In this document: positions 1 through 7,360 of the stretch, in pieces
How positions within the stretch are numbered: position 1 is the stretch's first letter
How the letters are laid out: each line of letters opens with the position of its first letter
NCBI GenBank assembly: GCA_910588635.1
Contig: CAJUPW010000013.1
Span: 1-64,000, forward strand
Reading direction: 5' to 3'
Length of the DNA stretch: 64,000 bases
From: an uncultured Oscillospiraceae bacterium
GTDB lineage: Bacteria > Bacillota > Clostridia > Oscillospirales > Oscillospiraceae
Program-made: the position numbers and the translations under genes
The notes under the pieces: generated by a model
What the model was told of the DNA's origin: nothing
The model's input: the letters and a program-made list of their open reading frames with translations, nothing else
Databases searched by the model: none

Positions 1-9
1 ACCGTTTCA

Positions 10-83
10 CCGCGCCTTGAGGCGCGGCCAATATCACGCCCTTATAGGGCGGGTGCAGGCCACCCGTTTTACGGGTGGTCCTG
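10..83. repeat. Three tandem GC-rich hairpins
   Basis: Three compact inverted repeats stand side by side. The first pairs 10-16 with 21-27 (CCGCGCC/GGCGCGG, loop TTGA). The second pairs 37-42 with 46-51 (CGCCCT/AGGGCG, loop TAT). The third pairs 60-67 with 71-78 (CCACCCGT/ACGGGTGG, loop TTT) and extends through CAGG/CCTG with one bulge. None has a U-tract, so they are not ordinary terminators. Arrays like this occur at ends of IS200/IS605-type elements and in REP sequences, but no transposase is visible because the window starts here. Confidence 0.55.
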
Positions 84-306
84 ACTTTATGCTATATATT
101 GTGTAATATCTTGGTTTTATTACAATATACAGTGTTTCTGCGATGACTGGAGCGATTAAGAATAGCTGAAACTAATTGGAATTATTTATAATTACTATTG
201 GTAAATGTTGAGTACTGTTGGTAAGTGTGGGGAAAAAGTTTCACTTTTTTCGCACCTGTGTGACAATTCGAGCAAGCACCCTTTTTATGCCTCTGGGAGC
301 TGGGTC
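84..306. other. A/T-rich intergenic spacer downstream of the aldolase
   Basis: No coding region is credible here. The stretch is A/T-rich, unlike the neighbouring genes. A weak minus-strand terminator candidate for the aldolase gene pairs 233-239 (AAAAAGT) with 243-249 (ACTTTTT). I see no other defined element. Confidence 0.4.
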
Positions 307-993
307 TTACACGCCGGAACGCTGGAGCAGTTCCTTGGGAATTTCCCCGTGACCCTGGCCGACGAACTTATAGATCTCGACGGTCTGCCTGATCTGGGCG
401 TCGGTGAGGTGGCGGATGGGGCCCACGGCCCGGGCGGCCAGGTAAGCTCTGGCGCACTCCTCCAGGTAGACCGCGGCGTTGAGGGCCTGCTTCAAGCTGT
501 CGCCGGTGGTCATCACCCCGTGGTGGGCCAGGATCACCGCGTGGCCCTCTCCCAGGTGGTTGACGGTATCGATCCCCATTTCCTCGCTTCCGGGGGAGCT
601 GTAGGGGGAGATGGGGACGTTTCCGCCGCAGGCGTTACCCAAGGTGGTCAGGTCCGCCCGGAACTCGCTGGTATCCTCCAGCAGGCTGATGGCGGTGGCG
701 TAGGGCTGGTGGGTGTGGATGACGGCGTTTACGTCAGGGCGGTGGTTAAAAATATAGAGGATAGCCGCAGTATCAGAGGACGGCTTGCGGCTGCCTTCAA
801 TAATTTTACCTTCCCGGTCCATCACGATCACGTCATCGGCAACCATATCCTCATAGATCATGCCCGAGGGGGTGACCAGGAGCTCGCCGGTGGGCATGCG
901 CAGGCTCAGGTTTCCGCCTGCCAAGGCGATCAGGCCGTAGCGGTCCAGCTTCATACCGCCCTTAATAATTTCCAGTTTTTCCTTTTCAAACAT
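307..993 (-). CDS. Class II aldolase/adducin family protein (FucA/AraD-like)
   Basis: This 228-residue protein belongs to the zinc class II aldolase family (L-fuculose-phosphate aldolase, ribulose-phosphate 4-epimerase). It would act in the cytoplasm on a phosphorylated keto-sugar, releasing DHAP or a similar fragment. The zinc ligands are visible as H93 and H95 (HTH) and in the later AHHGV motif. The residue matching the FucA catalytic Glu73 is Asp74 (PSSD), so the chemistry may be altered. A strong AGGAGG lies just upstream of the ATG. It is the last gene of the minus-strand transketolase operon, and a paralogue with an intact Glu lies at 10066-10710. Confidence 0.85.
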   Translation of the reverse strand: MFEKEKLEIIKGGMKLDRYGLIALAGGNLSLRMPTGELLVTPSGMIYEDMVADDVIVMDREGKIIEGSRKPSSDTAAILYIFNHRPDVNAVIHTHQPYATAISLLEDTSEFRADLTTLGNACGGNVPISPYSSPGSEEMGIDTVNHLGEGHAVILAHHGVMTTGDSLKQALNAAVYLEECARAYLAARAVGPIRHLTDAQIRQTVEIYKFVGQGHGEIPKELLQRSGV

Positions 994-1008
994 AGGCGTA
1001 TCCTCCTA

Positions 1009-1686
1009 TTAGTTGTCTGCGGAAAGCCGCCGGCAGATGTCAAGCAGCTCCTCCGCGCTCCCCGCGAACCAGGCGGGAGAAAAGAGGGACAGCTCCTCCC
1101 GGGTTTGATATCCCCAGGTTACGGCGCAGGCGGACACCCCCGCGTCCCGGGCGGTGATCATATCCACGTCGCTGTCCCCCACATAGAGGCAGCTCTCCCG
1201 GTCCACCCCCAGCCGGTCCAGCAGTCCGGTGAGGGAACGGGGGTCCGGCTTGGGGATAGTCTGCGCAGTCTGCCCGGCGCTCTCGTCCAGCAGTCCCGGG
1301 AAAAAGCGCTCCATCAGGGGAGCGGCCAAAAGGGCGGGCTTGTTGGTCAATACGGCGGTGATCACCCCCATCTCCCTCAGCTGGCCCAGCATGGACTTGA
1401 CGCCCGGATAGGGCTCTGTCAGGTAGAAAACGTTTTGGAGGTAGCTGGCGTGGTCGTATTGACAGATGGGCTCCCGCAGTTCTTCCACGCGTTCCTCGGG
1501 GCAGCCTCCAAGGCGGAGCAGCTGGGGATAGAACTCCACGCCGGGCAGCCGGCACAGCCTCTGGCATTGGGCAAGGGTGACCGGCTCCAGCCCGAAGTGG
1601 GTCAGGGAGGCGCAGCAGTAGTAGTGAATGGTGGGCAGCGTATCGACCAGCGTGCCGTCCAGATCAAAAACACAGGCCCGGAGCAT
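1009..1686 (-). CDS. HAD family hydrolase (phosphoglycolate phosphatase-like)
   Basis: A 225-residue HAD subfamily IA phosphatase with the nucleophile motif DLDGTLVDT near residue 8, a TNKP motif in the middle and a C-terminal GDSDVD acid motif. Members dephosphorylate small sugar phosphates or phosphoglycolate. The ATG at 1686 overlaps the transketolase stop as TGATG, which argues for translational coupling; a GTG three bases upstream is also possible. Its position between aldolase and transketolase suggests it removes phosphate from a pathway intermediate or dead-end product. The substrate is not evident. Confidence 0.85.
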   Translation of the reverse strand: MLRACVFDLDGTLVDTLPTIHYYCCASLTHFGLEPVTLAQCQRLCRLPGVEFYPQLLRLGGCPEERVEELREPICQYDHASYLQNVFYLTEPYPGVKSMLGQLREMGVITAVLTNKPALLAAPLMERFFPGLLDESAGQTAQTIPKPDPRSLTGLLDRLGVDRESCLYVGDSDVDMITARDAGVSACAVTWGYQTREELSLFSPAWFAGSAEELLDICRRLSADN

Positions 1687-2675
1687 CACACCGCCGAGAA
1701 ATCTACAAAGCGGATATCCTCCATATCCTGCTCCTGGATGCCCAATTCCTTGCCCATCAGCTTCTCCACAGCGCCGATCAGGTCCATCGCGCCCATGTGG
1801 TACTTTTTGAGCAGATACATTTTGGAGGCGCCGTGGGCGTAGGTGTCGTTGAGCCCGACCTTGACCAGGCGCTTGCCGATGCCGTTTTCAGCCATCACAT
1901 CGGCCACGGCGGAGCCCAGCCCGCCGATGACGGTCCCGTTCTCGATGGTGACCACGCCGTACTTCGCCTTCTGGCAGGCCTCCGCCACCTGGGGATCGGT
2001 AAAGGGCTTGAGGGTGGATACATGGAGGTGCTGGACCGACACGCCCTTCTCCTTCAGGACGGCGGTAGCCCGCATGGCCTCCTCGGTGCAGATGGAGGAG
2101 GAGAGCAAGGTGATGTCGCTTCCCTCGGAGAGGACCCGGGCCCGGTTGAACTGCATGGGCTCGGAGGAGGGGAAGAGACGGGGTACCTCCTTGCGGAGCA
2201 TCCGGATGTAGACGGGGCCGTTGTAGTTGTAGGCCATGTCCAGCACGCCGTCTATCTCAGTGGCGTCGCCGATGTCGAAGATAGCCAGGTTGGGCACGGT
2301 GCGCAGCACACCCACGTCGTTGGTGGACTGGTGGGTCACGCCGCCGGGGGTGGTGATGCCGGGGACAAAGCCCATAAAGACCACGGGCAGATTGGGATAG
2401 GCCACGCTCATCTCCAGCTGGTCCAGGATCCGGCGGTAGAGGAACACGGCAAATGTGTGGATGAAGGGCCGGAAGCCCTCCCGGGCCAGACCGGCTGCCC
2501 AGGAGCACATGTTCTGCTCTGCGATGCCCAGGGAGAAGTAGCGCTCCGGATACTGCTCATGGAACTCCTTGATCTCGCAGGAGGTGCCCAGGTCGGCGGA
2601 CATGACTACGATCTCGGGGTGCTCCCTGGCCATGCGGAGCATGTTTTTCGAGTGGGTATTTACTTCAATTTTCAT
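1686..2675 (-). CDS. Transketolase, C-terminal subunit
   Basis: This 329-residue protein carries the pyrimidine-binding and C-terminal domains of transketolase; the catalytic glutamate region is visible as GIAEQNM. It needs the thiamine-diphosphate-binding N-terminal subunit encoded 23 bp upstream. Together they would move two-carbon ketol units between sugar phosphates. Split transketolases are common in Firmicutes, both as pentose-phosphate enzymes and in dedicated catabolic clusters. Here the pair is flanked by aldolase, phosphatase and PTS genes, so a dedicated role is likelier than housekeeping. Confidence 0.92.
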   Translation of the reverse strand: MKIEVNTHSKNMLRMAREHPEIVVMSADLGTSCEIKEFHEQYPERYFSLGIAEQNMCSWAAGLAREGFRPFIHTFAVFLYRRILDQLEMSVAYPNLPVVFMGFVPGITTPGGVTHQSTNDVGVLRTVPNLAIFDIGDATEIDGVLDMAYNYNGPVYIRMLRKEVPRLFPSSEPMQFNRARVLSEGSDITLLSSSICTEEAMRATAVLKEKGVSVQHLHVSTLKPFTDPQVAEACQKAKYGVVTIENGTVIGGLGSAVADVMAENGIGKRLVKVGLNDTYAHGASKMYLLKKYHMGAMDLIGAVEKLMGKELGIQEQDMEDIRFVDFSAV

Positions 2676-2698
2676 GGTAGTTACCTCTCCTTTCTGAG

Positions 2699-3601
2699 TT
2701 ACATCTGGGCACAGAAGGCCTCAAATTCCGCCCGGCGGCCGGCGGGGATACGCACGAAATGCTTGGGCACCATGGGCTCAAGCAAGGGGATGCCCTGAGC
2801 GGGGTTGGTGTCGCACAGGATCATCAGAGGCTTGCCGGGGTGAGGCATCTTGCCGGCCTGCTCCAGGGCGTCCAGGTCGTGGCCGTTGATGCGGGTCACC
2901 TCCCAGCCAAAGGCCTTCATGCGCTCCTCCAGCGGCTCAATGTTCATCACGTCCTTGGTCCAGCCCTCCAGCTGCTGGTGGTTGATATCAGCGATCACAA
3001 CAAAGTTATCCAGCTTGTAGAAGGCCGCCGCCTGGAAGCACTCCCAGTCCTGGCCCTCCTCCAGCTCGCCGTCGGACAGCATACAGAAGATCCGGCCGGT
3101 ATTGCCCTTGAGCTTGTAGGCGTGAGCGGTGCCGGCGGCAATGGACACCGTCTGCCCCAGAGAGCCGGCGGTGTTCTCGAATCCCGGGGAGTGCTCCGCA
3201 CCGATCATCTCCATATTCCAGCCGTCCACGTTGAACTTATCAATGGCGGCGGGGGAGAGACGGCCAGCCTCCACCAGCGCGCAGTAGATCACAGAGGCGT
3301 AGTGACAGCAGGAGACAAAGAGCCGGTCCCGGTCGGGGGTCTGCTCCCCGTTGTAGAGAGAGCCCTTGGGGTAGTCCATATTGGTGGGGGAGGGGACGCC
3401 GGGGAAGGGCTGGGCATCGGGGCAGCCCAGGCTGGGCCCCAGATTGAGGATGTTCATATAGAGCGAGGTAACGATTTCGGCCGAGGAGCAGGCCTGAGTC
3501 AAGTAACAGCCTCCCCGTTCAATGGCCAGCTTCAGAATGTGCTTGCGCACGTTGGTAGCCGCCTGGGCGATCTCCGCCTTGGAATAGTTTTTGTCTGGCA
3601 T
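2699..3601 (-). CDS. Transketolase, N-terminal (ThDP-binding) subunit
   Basis: A 300-residue protein homologous to the N-terminal third of transketolase. The thiamine-diphosphate/Mg motif is readable as SDGELEEGQ followed about 25 residues later by an Asn (ADIN), with Ser in place of the more usual first Gly. The catalytic domain is completed by the product of the next gene. It is the first gene of the minus-strand operon and is transcribed from the divergent promoter region at 3602-3938. Confidence 0.92.
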   Translation of the reverse strand: MPDKNYSKAEIAQAATNVRKHILKLAIERGGCYLTQACSSAEIVTSLYMNILNLGPSLGCPDAQPFPGVPSPTNMDYPKGSLYNGEQTPDRDRLFVSCCHYASVIYCALVEAGRLSPAAIDKFNVDGWNMEMIGAEHSPGFENTAGSLGQTVSIAAGTAHAYKLKGNTGRIFCMLSDGELEEGQDWECFQAAAFYKLDNFVVIADINHQQLEGWTKDVMNIEPLEERMKAFGWEVTRINGHDLDALEQAGKMPHPGKPLMILCDTNPAQGIPLLEPMVPKHFVRIPAGRRAEFEAFCAQM

Positions 3602-3709
3602 TGTGCGTGTCTCCTTTCGTGTTCGTCGGATGTCTGCCCCAAGAAGGGGGCGATGCTGGCGATCCGAGGCATATAGGGAGCGATGGGATATTCGCCCCGT
3701 GCTTTGATA

Positions 3710-3738
3710 AGTATTTCATATACACGAACAAATGTCAA
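3710..3738 (-). promoter_or_regulatory. Promoter of the transketolase operon
   Basis: On the minus strand TTGACA (3733-3738) and AATACT (3710-3715) are separated by 17 bp. The -35 overlaps a GAACAAATGT box (3726-3735) that recurs in the divergent promoter, so this site is probably regulated by the SorC protein. Confidence 0.55.
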
Positions 3739-3887
3739 CAGAAGCTTCGATGTCATATCTAACAAAATATCTATATTCAATTTGTTAATAACAACAAACT
3801 TAGTCAATTATTACATTTTTTGTTGACATCCTCGGGAAAGAAGAGTAAAGTCATCACAGCTAAAAATTCTACTACTTGAACAAATGT
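3726..3887. promoter_or_regulatory. Candidate operators in the divergent promoter region
   Basis: The exact 10-mer GAACAAATGT occurs at 3726-3735 and 3878-3887, followed by similar CAACA/AACA tails. A perfect palindrome TTGTTAATAACAA lies between them at 3782-3794. The 337-bp spacer 3602-3938 is strongly A/T-rich and serves two divergent catabolic operons, so these are candidate sites for the SorC-family regulator at 5032-6000. Which box is bound is inference. Confidence 0.45.
3823..3851 (+). promoter_or_regulatory. Promoter of the alcohol dehydrogenase gene
   Basis: TTGACA at 3823-3828 and TAAAGT at 3846-3851 are separated by 17 bp. The -35 is perfect and the -10 weak, as expected for a controlled catabolic promoter. 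A GAACAAATGT box follows at 3878. Confidence 0.5.
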
Positions 3888-3938
3888 AACACATATGGCC
3901 AAATAATTTACAAATATTCGCAATGGGAGGTCATCAGT

Positions 3939-4991
3939 ATGAAAGCAGTGGTAAAAACAGCTCCTGGCTATGATAATATGGTCTATCAGGATATACCGGA
4001 GCCGGAAGCCACCGGCGATCTGGTAAAAATCAAAATTGCTTACTCTGGGATCTGCGGTACCGACCTGCACGCCTTCAAGGGCACCTACGCCAGCACCAAA
4101 CCGCCTGTCGTTCTGGGGCACGAGTTCTCCGGGGTCGTCACCGCCGTGGGGCCCGGCGTGAAAAACATCAAGGTGGGGGACCGGGTGACCAGCGAGACCA
4201 CCTTCGCCACCTGCGAACACTGCAGCAGCTGCGCCGCCAAGGACTACAACCTCTGCTCCAACCGCAGAGGGATCGGCACTCAGATCAACGGCAGTATGGC
4301 TGAATTTGTGGTCAGCCGGGAGGAGAGCGTCCATGTGCTGCCCGACCATGTGAGCCTTCTCTCCGCCGCCCTCACCGAGCCGCTGGCCTGCGGCGTCCAC
4401 TCCAGCATCGAGAAGGGCGATGTGAAAAAGGGAGATGTGGTGTGCGTCTTTGGCGCGGGGGCTATCGGACAGATGGTCGCCCAGGTGTGCAAGTCCCAGG
4501 GCGCCACTGTGATCGTAGCCGGCCTTACCGCTGACGCGGAGCGCTTTGCCGTGGCTCTGGCCAACGGGGCGGACCGGGCCGTGGACCAGGCGAAGGAGGA
4601 CTTGAGCGCCATCATCCGGGATATGACAAATGGGGAGGGCGTGGACATCGCCTTTGAGTGCTCCGGCGCGGTCCCCGCCGCCAACAAGGCCCTGGAGGTA
4701 GTCCGCCGGAAGGGGACCGTGGTGCAGATGGGCGTATTCCCCGAGGCCAAGGTGCCCATCTGGACCGATCTGATCCTCCACAAGGAGATCAACTATGTGG
4801 GCTCCCGCAGCCAGAAGCCCAGCTCCTGGCGCACCTCCATCCGCCTGCTGGGCGAGGGCACTGTGGTCCCCGAGAAGATCGTCAGCAGGATCGTCTCGCT
4901 GGAGGACTGGCGGGAGGGCTTTGAGATGTCCATGCGGGGCGAGGGCGTCAAGGCTGTGATCTGCTGCGACCCCGCCCTAGAAGGAAAATAA
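3939..4991 (+). CDS. Zinc-dependent alcohol/polyol dehydrogenase (MDR family)
   Basis: A 350-residue medium-chain dehydrogenase of the sorbitol/galactitol-phosphate/threonine dehydrogenase group. Catalytic zinc ligands C39 and H61-E62 (GHEFSG) are present, as are the four structural-zinc cysteines around residues 94-107 and a Rossmann motif near residue 170. It would oxidise a secondary alcohol of an alditol or alditol phosphate with NAD(P). The ATG at 3939 was chosen because GGGAGG lies 8 bp upstream. Beside a galactitol-type PTS, a GatD-like role on the imported phosphate ester is the natural inference. Confidence 0.88.
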   Translation: MKAVVKTAPGYDNMVYQDIPEPEATGDLVKIKIAYSGICGTDLHAFKGTYASTKPPVVLGHEFSGVVTAVGPGVKNIKVGDRVTSETTFATCEHCSSCAAKDYNLCSNRRGIGTQINGSMAEFVVSREESVHVLPDHVSLLSAALTEPLACGVHSSIEKGDVKKGDVVCVFGAGAIGQMVAQVCKSQGATVIVAGLTADAERFAVALANGADRAVDQAKEDLSAIIRDMTNGEGVDIAFECSGAVPAANKALEVVRRKGTVVQMGVFPEAKVPIWTDLILHKEINYVGSRSQKPSSWRTSIRLLGEGTVVPEKIVSRIVSLEDWREGFEMSMRGEGVKAVICCDPALEGK

Positions 4992-4994
4992 AAA

Positions 4995-5018
4995 GCGCGG
5001 AGACTTCTGTCTCCGCGC
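4995..5018 (-). terminator. Intrinsic terminator between convergent genes
   Basis: A perfect 10-bp stem (GCGCGGAGAC, 4995-5004, with 5009-5018) and a 4-nt loop. Read on the minus strand it is followed by a U-rich run, so it ends the regulator transcript. On the plus strand it follows the dehydrogenase stop by 3 nt but has no U-tract. Confidence 0.8.
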
Positions 5019-5031
5019 CAGGCCGGACCGG

Positions 5032-6000
5032 TTAAGGGTTTTCGGGTTTGGGATAAGCGCGCTGCTGGTTCTGCTGGAGCATTGCCCGGGCCAGCGCCTG
5101 GTCGGCCACCAGTACGTTGATGTAGCCGCCCCGGATGGCGCCTATCGCCGCCTCGGCCTTAAAGGCGGCGGCGCTGATCCCGATGGACCACTGGGCATTG
5201 TGCAGCACGCTGAGGGGCGCCCCGATGGGGTAGCGGTTTTCCAGCGAAATGGGGGTCCCGTTCCGGTCGTAGGGCCTTGCCAGCAGGTGCCCTACCGCCC
5301 CCCGGGCGATCAGGTCCATCATATCCCGGTCGGTGAAATAGCCCGCCTGCTGCAAGGTGGTGTCCGGGTCCAGCGAGCCGATGCCGGTGAGAAAGATGTC
5401 AATATTGTTGGCCTTGTGCAGCGTAGCCTTGATCTGCGGCTCATTGACCAAATAGGAGTGGACCACCTCGTTGCCCACATAGATGGGGGAATAGATATTG
5501 GAATAGGTCCCCCCGATGGACTTGGAGATGCGCAGCGCCAGCTCAATGCCGTCCACATTGGGGTTGCCTGTCCCCATACAGCCCACCATCTGCACCACAT
5601 GGGCGTTGTAATACTCCCGCTCCGGCAGCAGCTCACACAGATTCCGGGTGGCCTCGCCCCAGGCGATGCCGATGGTCAGATTGTTTTCCATAATGGTGCT
5701 GAAAAGCTGGCAGGCGGCCTCACAGCAGCGGCGCAGCGCCTTGTGATACTCGTACTCCCCGCTGATGACAATGGCCTCCCGCAAGCCGAAGGTGTTGCGC
5801 AGGGTGAAGGAGAGCTTCGGGTCTTTCCGAACGGGGCTGTGGATCACGATTTCCACCACGCCGGCCTCCTTGGCTTCATCCAGCAGCCGGGAAACGGTAG
5901 GGCGGGACACATTGAGCAGCTTGGCCACCTCATTCTGATTCAGCCCTTGCTCATAGTAGAGCTCTGCCACACGGACCAGGAGGTCAGTTCGTTCGGCCAT
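5032..6000 (-). CDS. SorC/DeoR-type sugar-responsive transcriptional regulator
   Basis: A 322-residue regulator. An N-terminal helix-turn-helix (residues about 15-45, with NQNEVAKLL and SRPTVSRLL) is followed by the large SorC sugar-phosphate-binding domain (about residues 60-320). Members bind a phosphorylated sugar and repress or activate the neighbouring catabolic genes. It lies between the dehydrogenase and the PTS operon, convergent with the first and divergent from the second, and is the obvious regulator of the island. Candidate operators are at 3726-3887. Confidence 0.88.
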   Translation of the reverse strand: MAERTDLLVRVAELYYEQGLNQNEVAKLLNVSRPTVSRLLDEAKEAGVVEIVIHSPVRKDPKLSFTLRNTFGLREAIVISGEYEYHKALRRCCEAACQLFSTIMENNLTIGIAWGEATRNLCELLPEREYYNAHVVQMVGCMGTGNPNVDGIELALRISKSIGGTYSNIYSPIYVGNEVVHSYLVNEPQIKATLHKANNIDIFLTGIGSLDPDTTLQQAGYFTDRDMMDLIARGAVGHLLARPYDRNGTPISLENRYPIGAPLSVLHNAQWSIGISAAAFKAEAAIGAIRGGYINVLVADQALARAMLQQNQQRAYPKPENP

Positions 6001-6042
6001 AGATCATGTACAACTCCTTCGGATCTATATCTTATGGAAGAG

Positions 6043-6071
6043 TATATCATAAAAAAATTGGCAATACAAAG
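6043..6071 (-). promoter_or_regulatory. Promoter of the SorC-type regulator
   Basis: On the minus strand TTGTAT (6066-6071) and TATACT (6043-6048) are 17 bp apart, 43 bp before the ATG. The divergent HPr/PTS promoter must lie in the same 110-bp A/T-rich spacer, but I could not pick out clear hexamers for it. Confidence 0.5.
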
Positions 6072-6110
6072 AGTAAATCCAACAAATTTTTGAGATAAGG
6101 AGAGACCAGT

Positions 6111-6371
6111 ATGTTTCAAAAAGAAACTTCCGTGAAAAATCCCACCGGGCTCCACGCCCGGCCCGCCTCCCAAATGGTGCAGTTCTGCAAGGGCTTTCCG
6201 GAGAAGATCACCCTGGTTGCCGGGGAGCGCCGGGTAGATCCGAAAAGCATCATCACGATTTTGGCCGGCGGGCTGAAGCAGGGCACCCCCCTCACCGTAC
6301 AGGTGGAGGGAGAGCACGAGCAGGAGGTCTGCGAGAAGGTGGTGGCCTTCATCGAGAGCCTGGAGGATTGA
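6111..6371 (+). CDS. HPr-family phosphocarrier protein
   Basis: An 86-residue HPr. The phosphoryl-accepting His15 sits in GLHARPAS, and Ser46 (PKSII) is the position phosphorylated by HPr kinase in Firmicutes. It carries phosphate from Enzyme I to EIIA. The length and both sites are canonical, so it can serve PTS transport and possibly CcpA-type catabolite control. It is the first gene of an operon that encodes a complete phosphorelay, with EIIA, EIIB and EIIC next and Enzyme I at 10729-12459. Confidence 0.93.
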   Translation: MFQKETSVKNPTGLHARPASQMVQFCKGFPEKITLVAGERRVDPKSIITILAGGLKQGTPLTVQVEGEHEQEVCEKVVAFIESLED

Positions 6372-6443
6372 CCGGACGGGCAGGCGCGTTTCACTTCCGA
6401 GGCAGGCCGTGAACGCCGGAGTTCAAAAAGGAGGAGATCAACT

Positions 6444-6899
6444 ATGCAGGCAGTATATGAGGATCTGGTCGTCTTTGGAGTAGACGCCAAAGACGCGGAG
6501 GACGCCATTCGCCAGGTGGGCCGGCATCTGCTGGACAAGGGCTTTGTAAAGGACACCTATATCGACGCGGTGGCCCAGCGGGAAAAGGAGTATCCCACCG
6601 GCCTCCAGCTCAAGGACCTGGCGGTGGCCATGCCCCACACCGCAGGCATCCACGTCAACACCCCGGCAGTGTGCGTAGCCAAGCTGGCCCATCCGGTGAC
6701 CTTCGCCCATATGGGCGACCCTGACACCAAGGTGGAGGCCGAGCTGCTGTTCATGATGGCCATTCAGAACCCGGACGCCCAGCTGGACACCCTGCAGAAG
6801 GTGATGGGTGTCTTTACCAACGAGACGGCGGTGGCCCGGTTCAAGGCGGCCGCGGACAAGCACGAGCTCTATCTGACGGCCATGGAGTATATCGGATAA
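6444..6899 (+). CDS. PTS EIIA component, fructose/galactitol (GatA) type
   Basis: A 151-residue PTS EIIA type-2 domain. The active-site histidine is His65 in the motif AMPHT. It accepts phosphate from HPr and passes it to the EIIB cysteine. It is a free-standing domain with a clear AGGAGG-type site at 6429-6435, followed 52 bp later by EIIB. By family and by its EIIB/EIIC partners it belongs to the galactitol/pentitol group. Confidence 0.92.
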   Translation: MQAVYEDLVVFGVDAKDAEDAIRQVGRHLLDKGFVKDTYIDAVAQREKEYPTGLQLKDLAVAMPHTAGIHVNTPAVCVAKLAHPVTFAHMGDPDTKVEAELLFMMAIQNPDAQLDTLQKVMGVFTNETAVARFKAAADKHELYLTAMEYIG

Positions 6900-6951
6900 G
6901 TTCAGCTCAACCGTTTTTCTATTTATCCATTTTTTAAAGGAGGAAATAATT

Positions 6952-7248
6952 ATGGCAAAGCAAGTAAAGATCCTGTGTGTCTGCGGCTCCGGCACGGTCA
7001 GCTCCGCAATGGTGGCGAACAAGCTCAAGGAGAAGCTGGCCGACCACGGCTTTGATGTAAACGCCGTGGAGTGCAGCCCCACCTCGGCCGAGACCGCGCT
7101 GGCCGGCGGCGGCTTCGCCCTGATGGCCTGCGTCAGCCCCGTGTATGAGGACTTCGGCATCCCCAAGGTAAACGCCGTGGGCATGCTCACCGGCCTGAGC
7201 GAGGACCAGGTGATCCGGGACTGCCTGGATATCCTGAACAAGCTGTAA
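6952..7248 (+). CDS. PTS EIIB component, galactitol (GatB) type
   Basis: A 98-residue cytoplasmic EIIB of the galactitol family, with the phospho-cysteine loop CVCGSGT near the N-terminus (Cys11 most likely). It transfers phosphate from EIIA to the sugar bound in EIIC. The SD sequence AAAGGAGG is strong. It is separated from EIIC by 112 bp containing two small hairpins. Confidence 0.92.
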   Translation: MAKQVKILCVCGSGTVSSAMVANKLKEKLADHGFDVNAVECSPTSAETALAGGGFALMACVSPVYEDFGIPKVNAVGMLTGLSEDQVIRDCLDILNKL

Positions 7249-7291
7249 TCTCAATTCCCCAAATCCGTATCCGTAAAGCGCACCCAGAAAA

Positions 7292-7334
7292 TCCCGGCCA
7301 ATCCCGGCCGGGAGTGCATAGCCGTTTTTACGGC
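7292..7334 (+). other. Two small hairpins between EIIB and EIIC genes
   Basis: TCCCGGCC (7292-7299) pairs with GGCCGGGA (7306-7313), and GCCGT (7321-7325) pairs with ACGGC (7330-7334). Neither has a terminal U-run. They may protect the HPr-EIIA-EIIB part of the mRNA or lower EIIC translation; this is inference. Confidence 0.4.
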
Positions 7335-7360
7335 CGAGAGAGAATATAGGAGGGATTTCC

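Noticed and set aside
205..1842. Long plus-strand open frame opposite the aldolase and phosphatase genes
   Set aside because: It is antisense to two genes with clear family motifs and good ribosome sites; its own product is Gly/Pro/Val-rich with no recognisable domain. High G/C leaves long shadow frames.
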